A stretch of DNA of 29,644 nt from Candidatus Caldatribacterium sp. (GTDB lineage Bacteria > Atribacterota > Atribacteria > Atribacterales > Caldatribacteriaceae), in the NCBI GenBank assembly GCA_025060675.1, contig JANXBI010000032.1:1-29644 (forward strand), read 5' to 3'. Positions 1 through 7,341 of this stretch are shown here, one piece after another; the stretch's first letter is position 1, and each line of letters starts with the position of its first letter. The translations under genes and the position numbers were made by a program. Below the pieces are notes generated by a model that ran no database searches, was not told the DNA's origin, and saw only the letters and a list, made by a program, of their open reading frames with translations.

Positions 1-663
1 CATGATGCCCTCAGCGAGACGGTCCTGAAGCGGGGTTTCAGGGGTTTTGTGGAAGTACTGCTCAAACACGTGGGCCATCATGTCCACAATACCATAGACA
101 GTGTGTTCTCTGGGAACGGTGAAAGTGTTCTCCGGGTCGAGAATGGAGACGTCAGGAAAGAGGTGGTCGTCGCTGAGGCCGAGTTTTTCTTTGGTCTCTT
201 CGTTGGTGATCACTGCGTTGTGGTTCATCTCAGAGCCTGTAGCGGCGAGGGTGAGAACAGTGACGAGACGAATTCGGCCAGGAACCTTTGCTTTCCTACT
301 AAAGAAGTCCCAGGGGTCACCATCGTAACAAGCTCCAGCCGCGATGATTTTTGCACTGTCAAGCACGCTTCCTCCTCCAACGGCAAGAACCACATCGATG
401 CCCTCACGCTTGCAGATGGCTACGCCTTCCTTTACCGTGCTGAGGATAGGGTTGGGCTTTATCCCAGGGAGTTCAAAGACTTCGAGATTTTCCCTCTTGA
501 GGCTTTGCATGATACGGTCGTAAATGCCATTCTTTTTGATGCTCCCTCCACCATACACAAGGAGCACCTTCTTGCCGAAGGCAGCGCACACCTCTCCAAC
601 TCGCTCGGTTGTCCCTTTGCCAAAAATCACGCGTGTGGGATTGTGGAGCACAAAATTCTGCAT
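1..663 (-). CDS. Iron-containing alcohol dehydrogenase, N-terminal part (cut by window edge)
   Basis: This is the first 221 residues of a group III iron-dependent alcohol dehydrogenase of the butanol dehydrogenase/YqhD type, which reduces aldehydes to alcohols with NAD(P)H in the cytoplasm. The N-terminal nucleotide-binding domain has the family GGGSVLDSAK motif at residues 96-105 and the ATGSEMN segment at about 141-147. Asp194 and His198 fall at the positions of the first two metal ligands of E. coli YqhD; the other two histidines lie outside the window. The start is the ATG at 663-661, behind a purine-rich AAGGGGG site on the minus strand. The gene diverges from the YjbQ-like gene across a perfect inverted repeat that also covers part of its leader. 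The family is clear; the substrate (butanol, other alcohols, 1,3-propanediol) cannot be told from this fragment. Confidence 0.93.
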   Translation of the reverse strand, partial: MQNFVLHNPTRVIFGKGTTERVGEVCAAFGKKVLLVYGGGSIKKNGIYDRIMQSLKRENLEVFELPGIKPNPILSTVKEGVAICKREGIDVVLAVGGGSVLDSAKIIAAGACYDGDPWDFFSRKAKVPGRIRLVTVLTLAATGSEMNHNAVITNEETKEKLGLSDDHLFPDVSILDPENTFTVPREHTVYGIVDMMAHVFEQYFHKTPETPLQDRLAEGIM

Positions 664-674
664 GGTCTCGACCC

Positions 675-740
675 CCTTTTCCCCTATTCTACCATGGGCT
701 GCAGAGGGCTTTGCAGCCCATGGTAGAATAGGGGAAAAGG
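675..740. repeat. Perfect 29-bp inverted repeat between divergent genes
   Basis: Positions 675-703 and 712-740 are exact reverse complements, separated by 8 nt. Each arm, read outward, carries TAGAAT (724-729 on plus, and its mirror on minus), which could be a -10 element, followed by a GGGGAAAAGG stretch that leads into the ribosome-binding region of the gene on that side. The two divergent genes would therefore share an identical leader sequence. No T-run follows either arm, so a simple terminator is unlikely. A symmetric bidirectional promoter/operator or a small mobile palindromic repeat are the alternatives. Confidence 0.85.
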
Positions 741-755
741 AAAGGGGGGATAGCG

Positions 756-1151
756 ATGCTCAGGACGCTCTTTATCGAGACCAAGGCAAAAGAAGAGGTC
801 ATCGATATCACGGATCTCGTTGCGCAGGTTGTGCAGGAAGCCAAAGTTGAAGAAGCCGGGGTTTTCGTCTACGTCCCCCATGGGGATGCGGCGGTGAACA
901 TCCAAGCGGGAAAGCGTACCTCTGAGGGACCGCCGCTTAATGACCTCTTGAAGAAGGTTCTGGAGAGAGAAGAGTTCGAAAAACCCGAGACGGGCGCGGC
1001 TTTTGTGGCCCCAACTGAAGTGCTCATTGCCCACCAGGGAAAACTCCTCCTTGGGGAGGACCAGCGAATTTACTTTTACGAGTTCAATGGGCCGAAGCGG
1101 CGTTCGGTGTACGTTCTCGTCATCCCTTCGAGTGCCCCCTGGGGGAACTGA
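756..1151 (+). CDS. YjbQ/UPF0047-family protein, divergent
   Basis: This 131-residue protein matches the YjbQ/UPF0047 family in length and in its C-terminal half, where a GKLLLG-x-x-QRIYFYEFNGPKRR segment (residues 95-116) corresponds to the family's G-x-L-x-LG-x-WQ-x-I...E-x-DGPR-x-R signature. Members have been linked to thiamine-phosphate synthase-like activity, but the physiological role is unsettled. The usual HTTAA(I/V) motif reads HGDAAV here (residues 42-47), and the middle histidine/asparagine-rich stretch of typical members is missing, so this is a divergent branch. The ATG at 756 follows a strong purine-rich site (GGAAAGGGGGG). The stop codon lies inside a hairpin that probably ends the transcript. 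The gene diverges from the alcohol dehydrogenase. Confidence 0.75.
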   Translation: MLRTLFIETKAKEEVIDITDLVAQVVQEAKVEEAGVFVYVPHGDAAVNIQAGKRTSEGPPLNDLLKKVLEREEFEKPETGAAFVAPTEVLIAHQGKLLLGEDQRIYFYEFNGPKRRSVYVLVIPSSAPWGN

Positions 1152-1164
1152 AGCAGTTCCCCCA
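1140..1164 (+). terminator. Hairpin at the end of the YjbQ-like gene
   Basis: TGGGGGAACTG (1140-1150) pairs perfectly with CAGTTCCCCCA (1154-1164) around a 3-nt loop, and the gene's stop codon sits in the stem. There is no long T-run behind it, so it may act as a weak or Rho-assisted terminator or as a 3'-end stabiliser. Confidence 0.55.
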
Positions 1165-1241
1165 AGTCCTCTGAGAGGATTGCGCTCAACCCTTTGAACG
1201 TCTCCCTAAAAGCAAACGTAGTGCCAGTGTGTGCTGCATTG

Positions 1242-1260
1242 TGTACTGATTGACAGTACA
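1242..1260. promoter_or_regulatory. Candidate operator overlapping a -35 box
   Basis: TGTACTG (1242-1248) and CAGTACA (1254-1260) form a perfect 7-bp inverted repeat with a 5-nt spacer. It covers the TTGACA -35 element of the sensor gene, a position where a bound dimer would block RNA polymerase. I do not recognise the regulator. Confidence 0.5.
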
Positions 1261-1278
1261 TTTTTCCCTATTTACAAT
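1250..1278 (+). promoter_or_regulatory. Sigma-70-type promoter of the GGDEF sensor gene
   Basis: TTGACA (1250-1255), a 17-nt spacer and TACAAT (1273-1278) form a near-consensus promoter. Transcription would start at about 1285, which is downstream of an in-frame ATG at 1284 and therefore supports the GTG at 1308 as the real start of the next gene. Confidence 0.85.
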
Positions 1279-1307
1279 AGGTAATGGTTATTTTTGGAGG
1301 GGAAAAA

Positions 1308-4070
1308 GTGTCGCTTCGCTTTAAGGTTGCAGGTATTGTTGGGGTTGTTTCTTTCTTTTACTTCCTTCTTGTTTTTTTTGCGGTGCAACAGGTCCTCCTC
1401 TCAAGCTTTGCACGTCTTGAGAATGAGGACCTCAAGAAGAAGGTGCAACAGCTTTTCCAGATTATCGAGAGCGAGCGGAAGAGCCTTGAACGCATTCTCG
1501 CTGACTGGGCTTTCTGGGACGATACCTACCGGTTTGTGGGTGGGGAGTACCCAGAGTACTGTGACGTGAACTGTACAAACGACGTCTTTCCGAATCTGGG
1601 GATTCACTTTCTTGGTTTTTTCGGGCCTGATGGGACGCTCGTGTACGGAAAGAGCGTAGACCCGAACACCCAAAAGCCCTTCGTCCTTCCCCAGAACCTC
1701 GTCCCCCTCCTCCGGACGGTGGGGGAATCCCTTGCCCCTGGATACCTTTTGGACCGACGGAGCGGCTTCCTCCCTGTGGGGAAAGAAGTATGGTTTTTCG
1801 CCTTGTCTTGGATTATCAAAAGTGACCTTTCGGGGCCACCACGGGGATTCCTTGCCATGGCGCGGAAGGTCGATAGCGCCTTCCTCCAGCATCTCTCTGA
1901 CCTTTTTGGCCGTACTGTGTATCTTGAGATTCTTGATGAGGTTTCCTTTGCGTCACTCCACAAAAGCGGCTTTGCCATTAAGCAAATCACCCCTTCAGCC
2001 ATGGTGGTGACCCTTCCTGTCCCTTACGCTTTGGGAAAGGGAGGGTTTGCCCTGGCGTTCCCCTATGCGCGGAATTTCTCTAGACAAGGACAGCAAGTTG
2101 CCAAACTCCTCCTTTGGGGACACGCAGTGGGGAGTTCGGTGGTTTTCCTCCTTCTCTTTCTCTCTATCGAGAGAACCGTGGTGCAGCGGATACTCCGCCT
2201 TGCTCGTTTTTTGGAAGGTGTACGGGCAACGGGGGACTTCTCCGCGCAGGTAACCTATGGAGGGAGTGACGAGGTCGCCCGGGTGGGTGATGCGGTCAAC
2301 ACCTTCCTCAGAGAGATTGAGAGTCGCACCGAAGCGCTCGTCCGGAGTGAAGCCCGTTTCCGGAGGCTTTTTGAGGAAATTCCGGTTGGTGTGTACCAAG
2401 CCCTTTTTGGGGGAAGAGTCCTTGAAGCAAACCCGAAGATGCTTGCCCTGCTTGGGTGCAGTACGCTTGCGGAGCTTGAGGAACTTGGCCTTTCCTTTTT
2501 CCGCCAGGATGCGCTCCTTTCCCTGAGCGCTTTTGAGCGGTTTCTCAGAGAACACCGAGAAATTCGTAACGTCGTCACCACATGGCGGATGAAAGATGGA
2601 TCGCTCCGTTTCCTGCGGGAGAATGCTCAGGTGATTGGCGAAGGGGTGTATGAAGGGACGCTTGAGGATGTGACTGAGGAAATCCTGGCTCGAGAGGATG
2701 CTCGGCGGAATGAAATGTACTACCGGATTCTCCTTGAGTATAGCTCTGATGGGGTTGTAGTCCTCTCTCGGGATGGGGTAATCCGCTTTGCCACGTCATC
2801 GATAGAGAATGTTGCGGGGTATACCCCTGAAGAGGTTCAAGGGGTATCCGCTCTGTCTTTGCTACACCCAGAGGACGTCCGACGTGTTGAGCGACTCTTC
2901 CTCCGAGGTGTTGAGGGCATGGTCGAGCGGGTAGAGTTTCGCCTCCGACACCGGAATGGAGAGTGGCGAACGGTTGAAGCTATCGGTCGAATCCTCCTTT
3001 CTCATCCTCTTGTTCAGGGTATCGTGGTGACAATACGAGATGTGACCGAGAGAAAAAGGGCCGAAGAAGCGGTGCGTCTTTTGAGCTTTCGAGACGCTCT
3101 TACGGGGCTCTACAACCGGGCATACTTTGAGGAAGAGTTGCGTCGCTCAAACACCTCTCGCCTCTTACCCTTGAGTATCGTTGTGGGGGATGTGAACGGT
3201 CTCAAGATTGTGAATGATGCCTTTGGTCATTCGGCAGGAGACCGCTTGCTCCAGCTTGTTGCCGAGGCTTTTCGGACGAGTTGTCGGCAAGAGGATGTGG
3301 TTGCTCGCTGGGGTGGGGATGAATTCGCAGTCATTCTCCCAAAGGCGGGAAAAACCGTGGTTCAAGAAATTTGTGCTCGGGTTCGAGAGAGACTCAAGGG
3401 GATTAGAGTGCCCCTTCCGGCAGGAATCGCCTTAGGATGGGCAACTCGGGAAGACCTCTCCCAAAGCCTTGAAGATGTTCTCCAGGAAGCAGAGGAGCAT
3501 ATGTACCGGGTGAAGCTCGCAGAGCGTGAGAGTTTCTACCGTGACGTCCTTGTTGCTTTAGAGGAAGTTCTCCGACGGGTCAAGGGTGAGCATTTCCTTG
3601 AGAAGGTGGAACACCTTGCCCGGCAGTTCGCCGAAAGGGTACGTCTTCCCCTTGAGCAACGGGAAGCTCTTGTTCTCCTTGCTCGCTTCTATGACGTAGG
3701 GGTTGTACCCCTCGTTGAACGGGATGAGTGGCTAAAGCTCCCAAGGGAAATCTTCCTCCGTCGGCATACTGAATCTGGCTATTTCATCGCAAGCAATATC
3801 CCTCTCCTTGCTCCTCTTTCTGAAGCCATCCTCTCCCATGAGGAGTGGTGGAATGGAGAGGGACTCCCCAGGGGGCTTCGAGGTGAAGAGATTCCTCTCC
3901 TTTCCCGCATTGTTGCTCTCTGCGTGGCCTTCCTTGAGCGACCGTATCGCGAAGCTCTCGAGCACATCGAAAGGGAAAGCGGTCGGATTTTTGACCCTCT
4001 CCTGGCTCGGGAATTTCTCCGCTTTGTCCGCGAGAGTTTTGCGGAGAACGGAGCACAAACTCTGATATAA
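1308..4070 (+). CDS. Membrane sensor: CHASE4-HAMP-PAS-PAS-GGDEF with degenerate HD-GYP tail
   Basis: This 920-residue protein is a membrane-bound signalling enzyme predicted to make cyclic di-GMP. In order it has a membrane segment (about residues 9-28), an extracytoplasmic CHASE4-like domain with a WDDTY motif near residue 69, a second membrane segment (about 266-288), HAMP (about 290-345), two PAS domains (about 348-465 and 470-590) and a GGDEF domain with intact GGDEF at 669-673. The RQED at 660-663, five residues before it, is a good product-inhibition I-site (RxxD). The C-terminus (about 742-914) resembles HD-GYP, but the HD pair reads Tyr795-Asp796 and GYP reads GLP after His844, so phosphodiesterase activity is doubtful. 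The GTG start has GGAGG at 1296-1300; an ATG at 1284 has no such site and precedes the predicted transcription start. Confidence 0.92.
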   Translation: MSLRFKVAGIVGVVSFFYFLLVFFAVQQVLLSSFARLENEDLKKKVQQLFQIIESERKSLERILADWAFWDDTYRFVGGEYPEYCDVNCTNDVFPNLGIHFLGFFGPDGTLVYGKSVDPNTQKPFVLPQNLVPLLRTVGESLAPGYLLDRRSGFLPVGKEVWFFALSWIIKSDLSGPPRGFLAMARKVDSAFLQHLSDLFGRTVYLEILDEVSFASLHKSGFAIKQITPSAMVVTLPVPYALGKGGFALAFPYARNFSRQGQQVAKLLLWGHAVGSSVVFLLLFLSIERTVVQRILRLARFLEGVRATGDFSAQVTYGGSDEVARVGDAVNTFLREIESRTEALVRSEARFRRLFEEIPVGVYQALFGGRVLEANPKMLALLGCSTLAELEELGLSFFRQDALLSLSAFERFLREHREIRNVVTTWRMKDGSLRFLRENAQVIGEGVYEGTLEDVTEEILAREDARRNEMYYRILLEYSSDGVVVLSRDGVIRFATSSIENVAGYTPEEVQGVSALSLLHPEDVRRVERLFLRGVEGMVERVEFRLRHRNGEWRTVEAIGRILLSHPLVQGIVVTIRDVTERKRAEEAVRLLSFRDALTGLYNRAYFEEELRRSNTSRLLPLSIVVGDVNGLKIVNDAFGHSAGDRLLQLVAEAFRTSCRQEDVVARWGGDEFAVILPKAGKTVVQEICARVRERLKGIRVPLPAGIALGWATREDLSQSLEDVLQEAEEHMYRVKLAERESFYRDVLVALEEVLRRVKGEHFLEKVEHLARQFAERVRLPLEQREALVLLARFYDVGVVPLVERDEWLKLPREIFLRRHTESGYFIASNIPLLAPLSEAILSHEEWWNGEGLPRGLRGEEIPLLSRIVALCVAFLERPYREALEHIERESGRIFDPLLAREFLRFVRESFAENGAQTLI

Positions 4071-4071
4071 T
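4063..4071 (+). promoter_or_regulatory. Extended -10 promoter for the aldolase gene
   Basis: TGATATAAT at 4063-4071 is a consensus extended -10 element that overlaps the stop codon of the sensor gene and lies 28 nt before the aldolase ATG. No good -35 is seen at the usual distance, which is normal for extended -10 promoters. Confidence 0.6.
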
Positions 4072-4098
4072 AGAGCCCAAAAGGGAGAAGGAGTAGCG

Positions 4099-4752
4099 AT
4101 GGACGAGCGCAAACTCCGCGAAGATTTGGCGTTCTTTGGTCGGCGTATTCTTGAATCAGGTCTTGCCGTTGGTCCGGGGGGGAATATCAGTGTCCGGTGC
4201 GGGGAGAAAATGCTCATTTCCCCGAGTGGCCTTTCTTTTGAAGAGGTTGCTCCGGAGGGGTACGTTGCGGTGAATCTCGCAACCGGAGAGGTCGAAGGGA
4301 AGGGACGGCCCTCTTCTGAAGTCGCTATGCACCGGGCAATTTACCGGACTCGCAGTGATGTCCAAGCCGTAGTTCACGTTCATCCCCCTTTTGTTATTGG
4401 GGTGGCAAGCGGTGGGGGAGAAATCCAGCCAATGTTCCCAGATTTTGTTGCCCTTTTGCCTCGGGTGGTGACGCTGCCTTACATCCTCCCCTGTACTGAA
4501 GAGCTTGCCCAAGCGGTAGGAGAAGCGGTACGGAATGCCGAAGCCATTGTCCTTGTGAATCACGGGGCGATTACTGTTGGGGCAACTCTCAAGGAAGCGT
4601 TCTACCGGGCCCAAGTTCTCGAAGAGGGTGCCAAGATCTTAACCATTGCCCGGCTCTTTGGGAATCCTCGAATCCTTTCGATGCAAGAGCAAGAGGCGCT
4701 TCTTGCCCTCGACGCAGAGAGGTATCGTCAACGGGTACTCAAGGAGGCGTAA
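4099..4752 (+). CDS. Class II aldolase/adducin family, L-fuculose-phosphate aldolase type
   Basis: This 217-residue cytoplasmic enzyme belongs to the zinc-dependent class II aldolase family, which includes L-fuculose-1-phosphate aldolase, L-rhamnulose-1-phosphate aldolase, ribulose-phosphate 4-epimerase and methylthioribulose-phosphate dehydratase. The phosphate-binding GGN (residues 27-29) and SPSG (41-44) are present. The catalytic Glu is at 74, in SSEV, and the zinc histidines are His93, His95 and His155 (in NHG). Length and motifs fit a FucA-like enzyme cleaving a six-carbon ketose phosphate into dihydroxyacetone phosphate and an aldehyde, but the substrate cannot be read from motifs alone. 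GGGAGAAGGAG before the ATG is a strong ribosome-binding site. The gene has its own extended -10 promoter and converges end to end with the small minus-strand gene that follows. Confidence 0.88.
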   Translation: MDERKLREDLAFFGRRILESGLAVGPGGNISVRCGEKMLISPSGLSFEEVAPEGYVAVNLATGEVEGKGRPSSEVAMHRAIYRTRSDVQAVVHVHPPFVIGVASGGGEIQPMFPDFVALLPRVVTLPYILPCTEELAQAVGEAVRNAEAIVLVNHGAITVGATLKEAFYRAQVLEEGAKILTIARLFGNPRILSMQEQEALLALDAERYRQRVLKEA

Positions 4753-4965
4753 CTACACGCGCTGGTATTGGGCGAGGGACTGGATATGCTCTTCTACGGC
4801 TCGCATGCAGAGGTAGCAGAGGTTGAATTCGTGGTCAAGTCCCAAAGATATGTGCCAGTCAGCGTCTCGACCACACAGGTCGCAGGTGACGAAGAATTTC
4901 ATGATAGGTTCTTTAAAATAAGAAAAATTCTGCAGAGCACGAGCAATCTCCTCTTTCGTTCGCAT
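4753..4965 (-). CDS. Small four-cysteine (zinc-ribbon-like) protein, unknown function
   Basis: This 70-residue protein is not recognised. It has two CxxC pairs, Cys28/Cys31 (CDLC) and Cys50/Cys53 (CYLC), 18 residues apart, which could hold one zinc or iron atom. A short N-terminal helix-like segment precedes them and a helix follows. A strong ribosome-binding site (AAAGGAGGGAAGAG on the minus strand) sits just before the ATG at 4965-4963, which is the main reason to treat it as real. It converges with the aldolase gene with no gap and diverges from lipB across 59 bp. A redox or nucleic-acid-binding role is possible, but nothing in the sequence settles it. Confidence 0.65.
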   Translation of the reverse strand: MRTKEEIARALQNFSYFKEPIMKFFVTCDLCGRDADWHISLGLDHEFNLCYLCMRAVEEHIQSLAQYQRV

Positions 4966-5024
4966 GCTCTTCCCTCCTTTCTACCCTGTAGAACCACGCG
5001 CTTTCTGGGATATTCCCCAAAACT

Positions 5025-5717
5025 ATGATTTTCCCCTACTGCGTGCTTGGTGAAATACCGTATGGAGAAGCCTTACGGCTTCAGCGAAAACTTGTAGAGA
5101 CGGTTTCCCGTGAGGGAATACCGGGGGTTTTGCTCCTCCTTGAGCATCCCCCGGTGGTCACGTTAGGACGAGGAGCCAAAAGAGAGCACCTCCTTCTGTC
5201 CGTAGAAGAGCTCAGGGAACGGGGGGTTGAGGTGTACGAAATTGAGCGGGGAGGCGATGTCACCTACCATGGGCCGGGTCAGATTGTGGGGTATCCCCTT
5301 GTGAATCTTCGGTTCTGGCGAAGAGATGTTCACCTCTTTCTGCGGGCGCTGGAAGAAGTGCTTGTGCAGTTCCTTGAGGCTTTTGGGGTCTGTGCGTTCC
5401 GTTTCCCCCCGTATACGGGGGTCTGGGTAGAGAAGGAAGGACCCAAAAAGATTGCCGCCATCGGTATTGCTGTGAAACGGTGGGTGACATACCACGGATT
5501 TGCCCTCAACGTCGCTTCCGACCTTACCCCGTTCCGGTACATTATTCCCTGCGGTATTCGGGGGTTTGGTGTGACAAGCCTTGCTGAGATTCTCGTAAGG
5601 GATATCCCAAGGGAGGAACGTGTAGCGATGGCCCATCTCCTCGCCCGGAAGTTTGGAGAGGTGTTTGGATTCTCTCTGGAGGAGAGAAAGGATGTGTGCT
5701 CTGCCTTCCTGGATTAA
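5025..5717 (+). CDS. lipB: Octanoyl-[acyl carrier protein]:protein octanoyltransferase LipB
   Basis: LipB moves the octanoyl group from acyl carrier protein to lysines of lipoyl domains (pyruvate and 2-oxoacid dehydrogenases, glycine cleavage H protein), the first step of lipoate synthesis. This 230-residue protein has the family signature RGGDVTYHGPGQ at residues 75-86, the catalytic Lys142 in the KKIAAIGI segment and the catalytic Cys176 in IPCGI. The ATG at 5025 lacks a clear Shine-Dalgarno site; an in-frame GTG at 5043 is an alternative start, so the first six residues are uncertain. The 3' end overlaps lipA by 26 nt, indicating translational coupling of the two lipoylation steps. Confidence 0.95.
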   Translation: MIFPYCVLGEIPYGEALRLQRKLVETVSREGIPGVLLLLEHPPVVTLGRGAKREHLLLSVEELRERGVEVYEIERGGDVTYHGPGQIVGYPLVNLRFWRRDVHLFLRALEEVLVQFLEAFGVCAFRFPPYTGVWVEKEGPKKIAAIGIAVKRWVTYHGFALNVASDLTPFRYIIPCGIRGFGVTSLAEILVRDIPREERVAMAHLLARKFGEVFGFSLEERKDVCSAFLD

Positions 5718-6540
5718 ACGCCGTTTTCCCCCTCAAGAAGAATGGGAAGACGTGCAAAAGCTCTTACGAACCCTTGCGCTCCATACCGTTTGTGAGAGTG
5801 CTCGTTGCCCAAATATTGGTGAGTGCTTCCGTCGGGGAACGGCAACTTTTCTCATCCTCGGGAACGTGTGTACTCGAAGCTGCCGTTTCTGTGCCGTTGA
5901 GAAGGGTGTTCCAAAACCTCTCGATCCGGAAGAGCCGGAACGGGTTGCGGAGGCGGCAAGGAGGTTGAATTTGAAACACGTTGTGGTCACTTCGGTCACC
6001 CGTGACGATCTCCCCGATGGGGGAGCTCACCACTTTGCTGCGACCATTGCAGCCCTTCGTCGAGTGCTCCCTCAGGCGACTGTGGAGGTCCTTGTTCCAG
6101 ATTTCCAGGGCAAAGAGGAAGCCTTAGATGTCGTTCTTGCTGCCCGTCCTCATGTGCTCAACCACAACGTAGAAACCGTACCTCGCCTCTACCCTTTTGT
6201 GCGTCCTCGGGCAGATTACGTGAGGTCCCTGTGGCTTCTTGGGAAGGTCAAGGACAAGGCTCCAGGTGTGCTTACCAAATCCGGCCTCATGGTTGGTCTT
6301 GGGGAAACGAGAGCGGAAGTTGAGGGGGTGCTCCACGATCTGCGAGACGCGCGATGCGACATCGTCACCATAGGGCAGTACCTCAGGCCCTCGATGCGTC
6401 ACCTCCCCGTTGCTGCGTACCTCCCTCCCGAGGAGTTTGAGTACTATCGGGAATACGCGCTACGTCTTGGATTCTTGGGTGTGGCCAGTGGGCCTTTCGT
6501 GCGAAGTTCCTATCGGGCTGAGGAGTTTGTGGTGTCATGA
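5692..6540 (+). CDS. lipA: Lipoyl synthase LipA (radical SAM)
   Basis: LipA inserts two sulfur atoms into the protein-bound octanoyl chain, acting after LipB. The 282-residue protein has both iron-sulfur cluster motifs. The auxiliary-cluster cysteines are Cys34, Cys39 and Cys45, and the radical-SAM CxxxCxxC is Cys60, Cys64 and Cys67. The family's RSSY motif near the C-terminus (residues 271-274) contains the serine ligand of the auxiliary cluster. I place the start at the ATG at 5692 because GGAGGAG lies 8 nt before it; in-frame starts further upstream lie deeper in lipB and would add residues absent from the family. The end overlaps the methyltransferase gene by 4 nt (ATGA). Confidence 0.96.
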   Translation: MCALPSWIKRRFPPQEEWEDVQKLLRTLALHTVCESARCPNIGECFRRGTATFLILGNVCTRSCRFCAVEKGVPKPLDPEEPERVAEAARRLNLKHVVVTSVTRDDLPDGGAHHFAATIAALRRVLPQATVEVLVPDFQGKEEALDVVLAARPHVLNHNVETVPRLYPFVRPRADYVRSLWLLGKVKDKAPGVLTKSGLMVGLGETRAEVEGVLHDLRDARCDIVTIGQYLRPSMRHLPVAAYLPPEEFEYYREYALRLGFLGVASGPFVRSSYRAEEFVVS

Positions 6541-7073
6541 CCTTTGCGCTTACTGTCCTGGCTGTCTTCGTGGCGCTTTTCTTCTTCTGGCTTTTCCCCC
6601 TCTTTTTCCGGGGTATTCCCTGGCAACCTACGGATATGCGGAGGGTCAGGAGAATGCTTGCCATGAGTGGCCTGCAACCTGGGGAGGTGGTATATGACCT
6701 GGGGTGCGGTGACGGACGCATCCTTATCTGTGCTGCTCGGGAGTTTGGAGCGCAAGCAGTAGGGATAGAGCTCAACCCTTGGCTTTTTGTCGTTGCCTGG
6801 CTTCGAGTGTTCTTTCTTGGTCTCCGACCGAAAGTGCGAGTCATTTTTGGGAATATCTTTAATGTGGACCTTTCTCGGGCCGATGTGGTCACTCTCTTCC
6901 TCTTCGAACATGTCAATGAAGCTCTGAAAGCCAAGCTCCTTCGGGAACTCAAAGAGGGTGCTCGGATTGTTTCCTACGTGTGGACGTTTCAAGGCTGGAC
7001 GCCAAAAGAGGTGGACCGCGATCTTCGTCTCTTCCTGTACGTTCGTGGGGAGTCGGAACCCCGAGGTTCTTGA
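6537..7073 (+). CDS. Membrane-anchored SAM-dependent methyltransferase
   Basis: This 178-residue protein starts with one hydrophobic segment (about residues 4-25), followed by a class I methyltransferase core. Motif I, VYDLGCGDGRI (residues 52-62), is intact, and a GIELNP segment follows as the acidic loop of the SAM-binding site. The combination of an N-terminal anchor and a short Rossmann domain resembles the FAM173/ATPSCKMT-type lysine methyltransferases, but the substrate is unknown. Its start overlaps the lipA stop (ATGA), so it is probably translated as the third gene of the lipB-lipA unit. This suggests, without proving it, a link to lipoylated or membrane-bound proteins. Confidence 0.8.
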   Translation: MTFALTVLAVFVALFFFWLFPLFFRGIPWQPTDMRRVRRMLAMSGLQPGEVVYDLGCGDGRILICAAREFGAQAVGIELNPWLFVVAWLRVFFLGLRPKVRVIFGNIFNVDLSRADVVTLFLFEHVNEALKAKLLRELKEGARIVSYVWTFQGWTPKEVDRDLRLFLYVRGESEPRGS

Positions 7074-7097
7074 CCCTGCAGGAGACTGTGCTATAAT
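7070..7097 (+). promoter_or_regulatory. Promoter of tRNA-Gly
   Basis: TTGACC (7070-7075), a 16-nt spacer and TATAAT (7092-7097) lie 12 nt before the first base of the tRNA. The promoter overlaps the end of the methyltransferase gene. Confidence 0.85.
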
Positions 7098-7108
7098 CAC
7101 TTATGCGA

Positions 7109-7184
7109 GCGGGAATAGCTCAGGTGGTAGAGCGCCAGCCTTCCAAGCTGGGTGCCGCGGGTTCGAGTCCCGTTTCCCGCTCCA
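7109..7184 (+). tRNA. tRNA-Gly (anticodon TCC)
   Basis: A complete 76-nt cloverleaf with acceptor stem GCGGGAA/TTCCCGC, an anticodon stem CCAGC/GCTGG around the loop CTTCCAA (anticodon TCC at 7142-7144), a T arm with GGTTCGAGTCC, discriminator T and an encoded CCA end. Confidence 0.97.
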
Positions 7185-7298
7185 TGGAGGAGAATTCTCC
7201 CCTCTGTTAGCGGTGTTCCCTAGCCTCCTTGTGAATGGTTCTTTTCTGCTTCTTGTGGAAACCTAGTCAGCGTTTTCCTAAGGAAAAAGGGCTTTCCG

Positions 7299-7328
7299 TT
7301 GACACCTTCTTGGAAGATTCGTTATAAT
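7299..7328 (+). promoter_or_regulatory. Promoter of tRNA-Gln and probably the glmU gene string
   Basis: TTGACA (7299-7304), an 18-nt spacer and TATAAT (7323-7328). No terminator is seen between the tRNA it drives and glmU 22 nt further on, so this may be the main promoter for the long housekeeping cluster. Confidence 0.85.
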
Positions 7329-7341
7329 GAAAAGTAGCTGC

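Noticed and set aside
49..726. 225-codon open frame on the plus strand
   Set aside because: It is antisense to the alcohol dehydrogenase, whose protein has clear family motifs; the plus-strand product has none.
1284..1307. ATG at 1284 as start of the sensor gene
   Set aside because: It lies before the predicted transcription start and has no ribosome-binding site; GTG 1308 has a good one.
4099..4752. Linking the fuculose-phosphate-type aldolase to the sugar operon as one L-6-deoxysugar pathway
   Set aside because: It is about 19 kb away behind its own promoter and its substrate is not known; the link would be guesswork.
7273..7287. TTTTCCT-A-AGGAAAA palindrome before tRNA-Gln
   Set aside because: It has no loop and no T-run, so it is not a terminator; too short and AT-rich to call an operator.
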